From NCBI GenBank assembly GCA_002335425.1, contig DDCB01000040.1:1-40406 (forward strand): 40,406 bases of DNA. The letters run 5' to 3'. The number at the start of each line of letters is the position of its first letter. The first letter of the stretch is position 1. Below the pieces are notes generated by a model. The model searched no databases and was not told the DNA's origin. It was given only the letters and a program-made list of their open reading frames with translations. This document shows, one piece after another, positions 40,317 to 40,406 of the stretch. The translations under genes and the position numbers were made by a program. Source of the stretch: Chthonomonas sp. UBA2017 (GTDB lineage: Bacteria; Armatimonadota; Fimbriimonadia; Fimbriimonadales; Fimbriimonadaceae).

Positions 40317-40406
40317 TTAACGGCCTCCGCCGCCACCACCGCCGCTGGGTCGGGCGCCACCGCCCCCACCACCGCCGCCGCCACGCATGCCACCGCCGCC
40401 CCCTCC
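40317..40406 (-). CDS. Glycine-rich C-terminal tail of a gene running off the window, probably a MacA-like adaptor
   Basis: The last 29 codons and stop of a minus-strand gene are visible: six glycines, MR, nine glycines, ARPS, seven glycines and R, then TAA. The stop is 11 bp before the permease start, so it belongs to the same operon. In such operons the first gene is usually a periplasmic membrane-fusion (MacA/HlyD) adaptor, and I infer that here, although nothing of its core is visible. The simple sequence could also be prone to slippage. Confidence 0.6.
   Translation of the reverse strand, partial: GGGGGGMRGGGGGGGGGARPSGGGGGGGR

Overview
The window looks like chromosomal DNA of a diderm (outer-membrane) bacterium of roughly 60% GC. 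Supporting features are lpxA with fabZ (lipid A), a TamB-type outer-membrane assembly protein, an outer-membrane porin carrying an SLH domain, a periplasmic cytochrome c maturation set, nuoG, RNase Y, and a GHL10-type secreted hydrolase. This combination, together with class III cyclase/NB-ARC/TPR regulators and free-standing pseudopilin-like proteins, reminds me of Armatimonadota, especially Fimbriimonadia. That placement is an inference from gene content only. There are no rRNA, tRNA, CRISPR, transposase or phage genes.

Layout. 1-625 is a gene-free block of degenerate 8-bp TTCGG-type units, a 72-bp exact direct duplication, four copies of a GGCCTGAAGGGCC module and a strong hairpin. 834-3673 (+) holds a small membrane protein, RNase Y and selD. 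The selD gene starts at 2681 and reads through an in-frame TGA at 2714, so it very probably encodes a selenoprotein. 3670-6202 (-) holds birA, nadC and an unknown protein as an overlapping operon, with a separate exported protein upstream. 6228-8376 (-) is the SLH porin with its promoter and terminator. 8451-10461 (-) is ccmA-ccmB-ccmC plus a short ccmD, whose start lies inside the ccmC frame. 10592-11810 (+) is fabZ-lpxA.

11815-14277 (-) is a secreted alpha/beta hydrolase. 14393-14917 (+) is a small exported protein, and 14962-16446 (-) is a solitary sufB. 16575-19647 (+) carries a GHL10 hydrolase, a solitary rplK and a free-standing 5'-nucleotidase C-terminal domain. 19720-22353 (+) is a cyclase/NB-ARC/TPR regulator. 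22567-24746 (+) is hutG-hutI (histidine degradation) behind a palindrome that abuts the start codon. 24743-28602 (-) is a tightly coupled cassette of acyl carrier protein, FkbH-like HAD enzyme, GNAT protein and ChbG/YdjC deacetylase. This is the best candidate for an undescribed glycan or lipid modification pathway. 28661-35484 (-) is tamB and nuoG. 35592-38335 (+) carries a small unknown protein coupled to an FAD oxidoreductase, then an M48 metallopeptidase. 38336-40406 (-) is a MacB-like ABC exporter (ATPase and permease as separate genes) preceded by the glycine-rich C-terminal tail of a gene that runs off the window.

Functional links: lipid A synthesis, TamB and the SLH porin together imply an outer membrane tethered to the cell wall. 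The ccm genes and nuoG point to a respiratory chain with c-type cytochromes. The selD UGA codon implies that the organism has the whole selenocysteine insertion machinery elsewhere in its genome.
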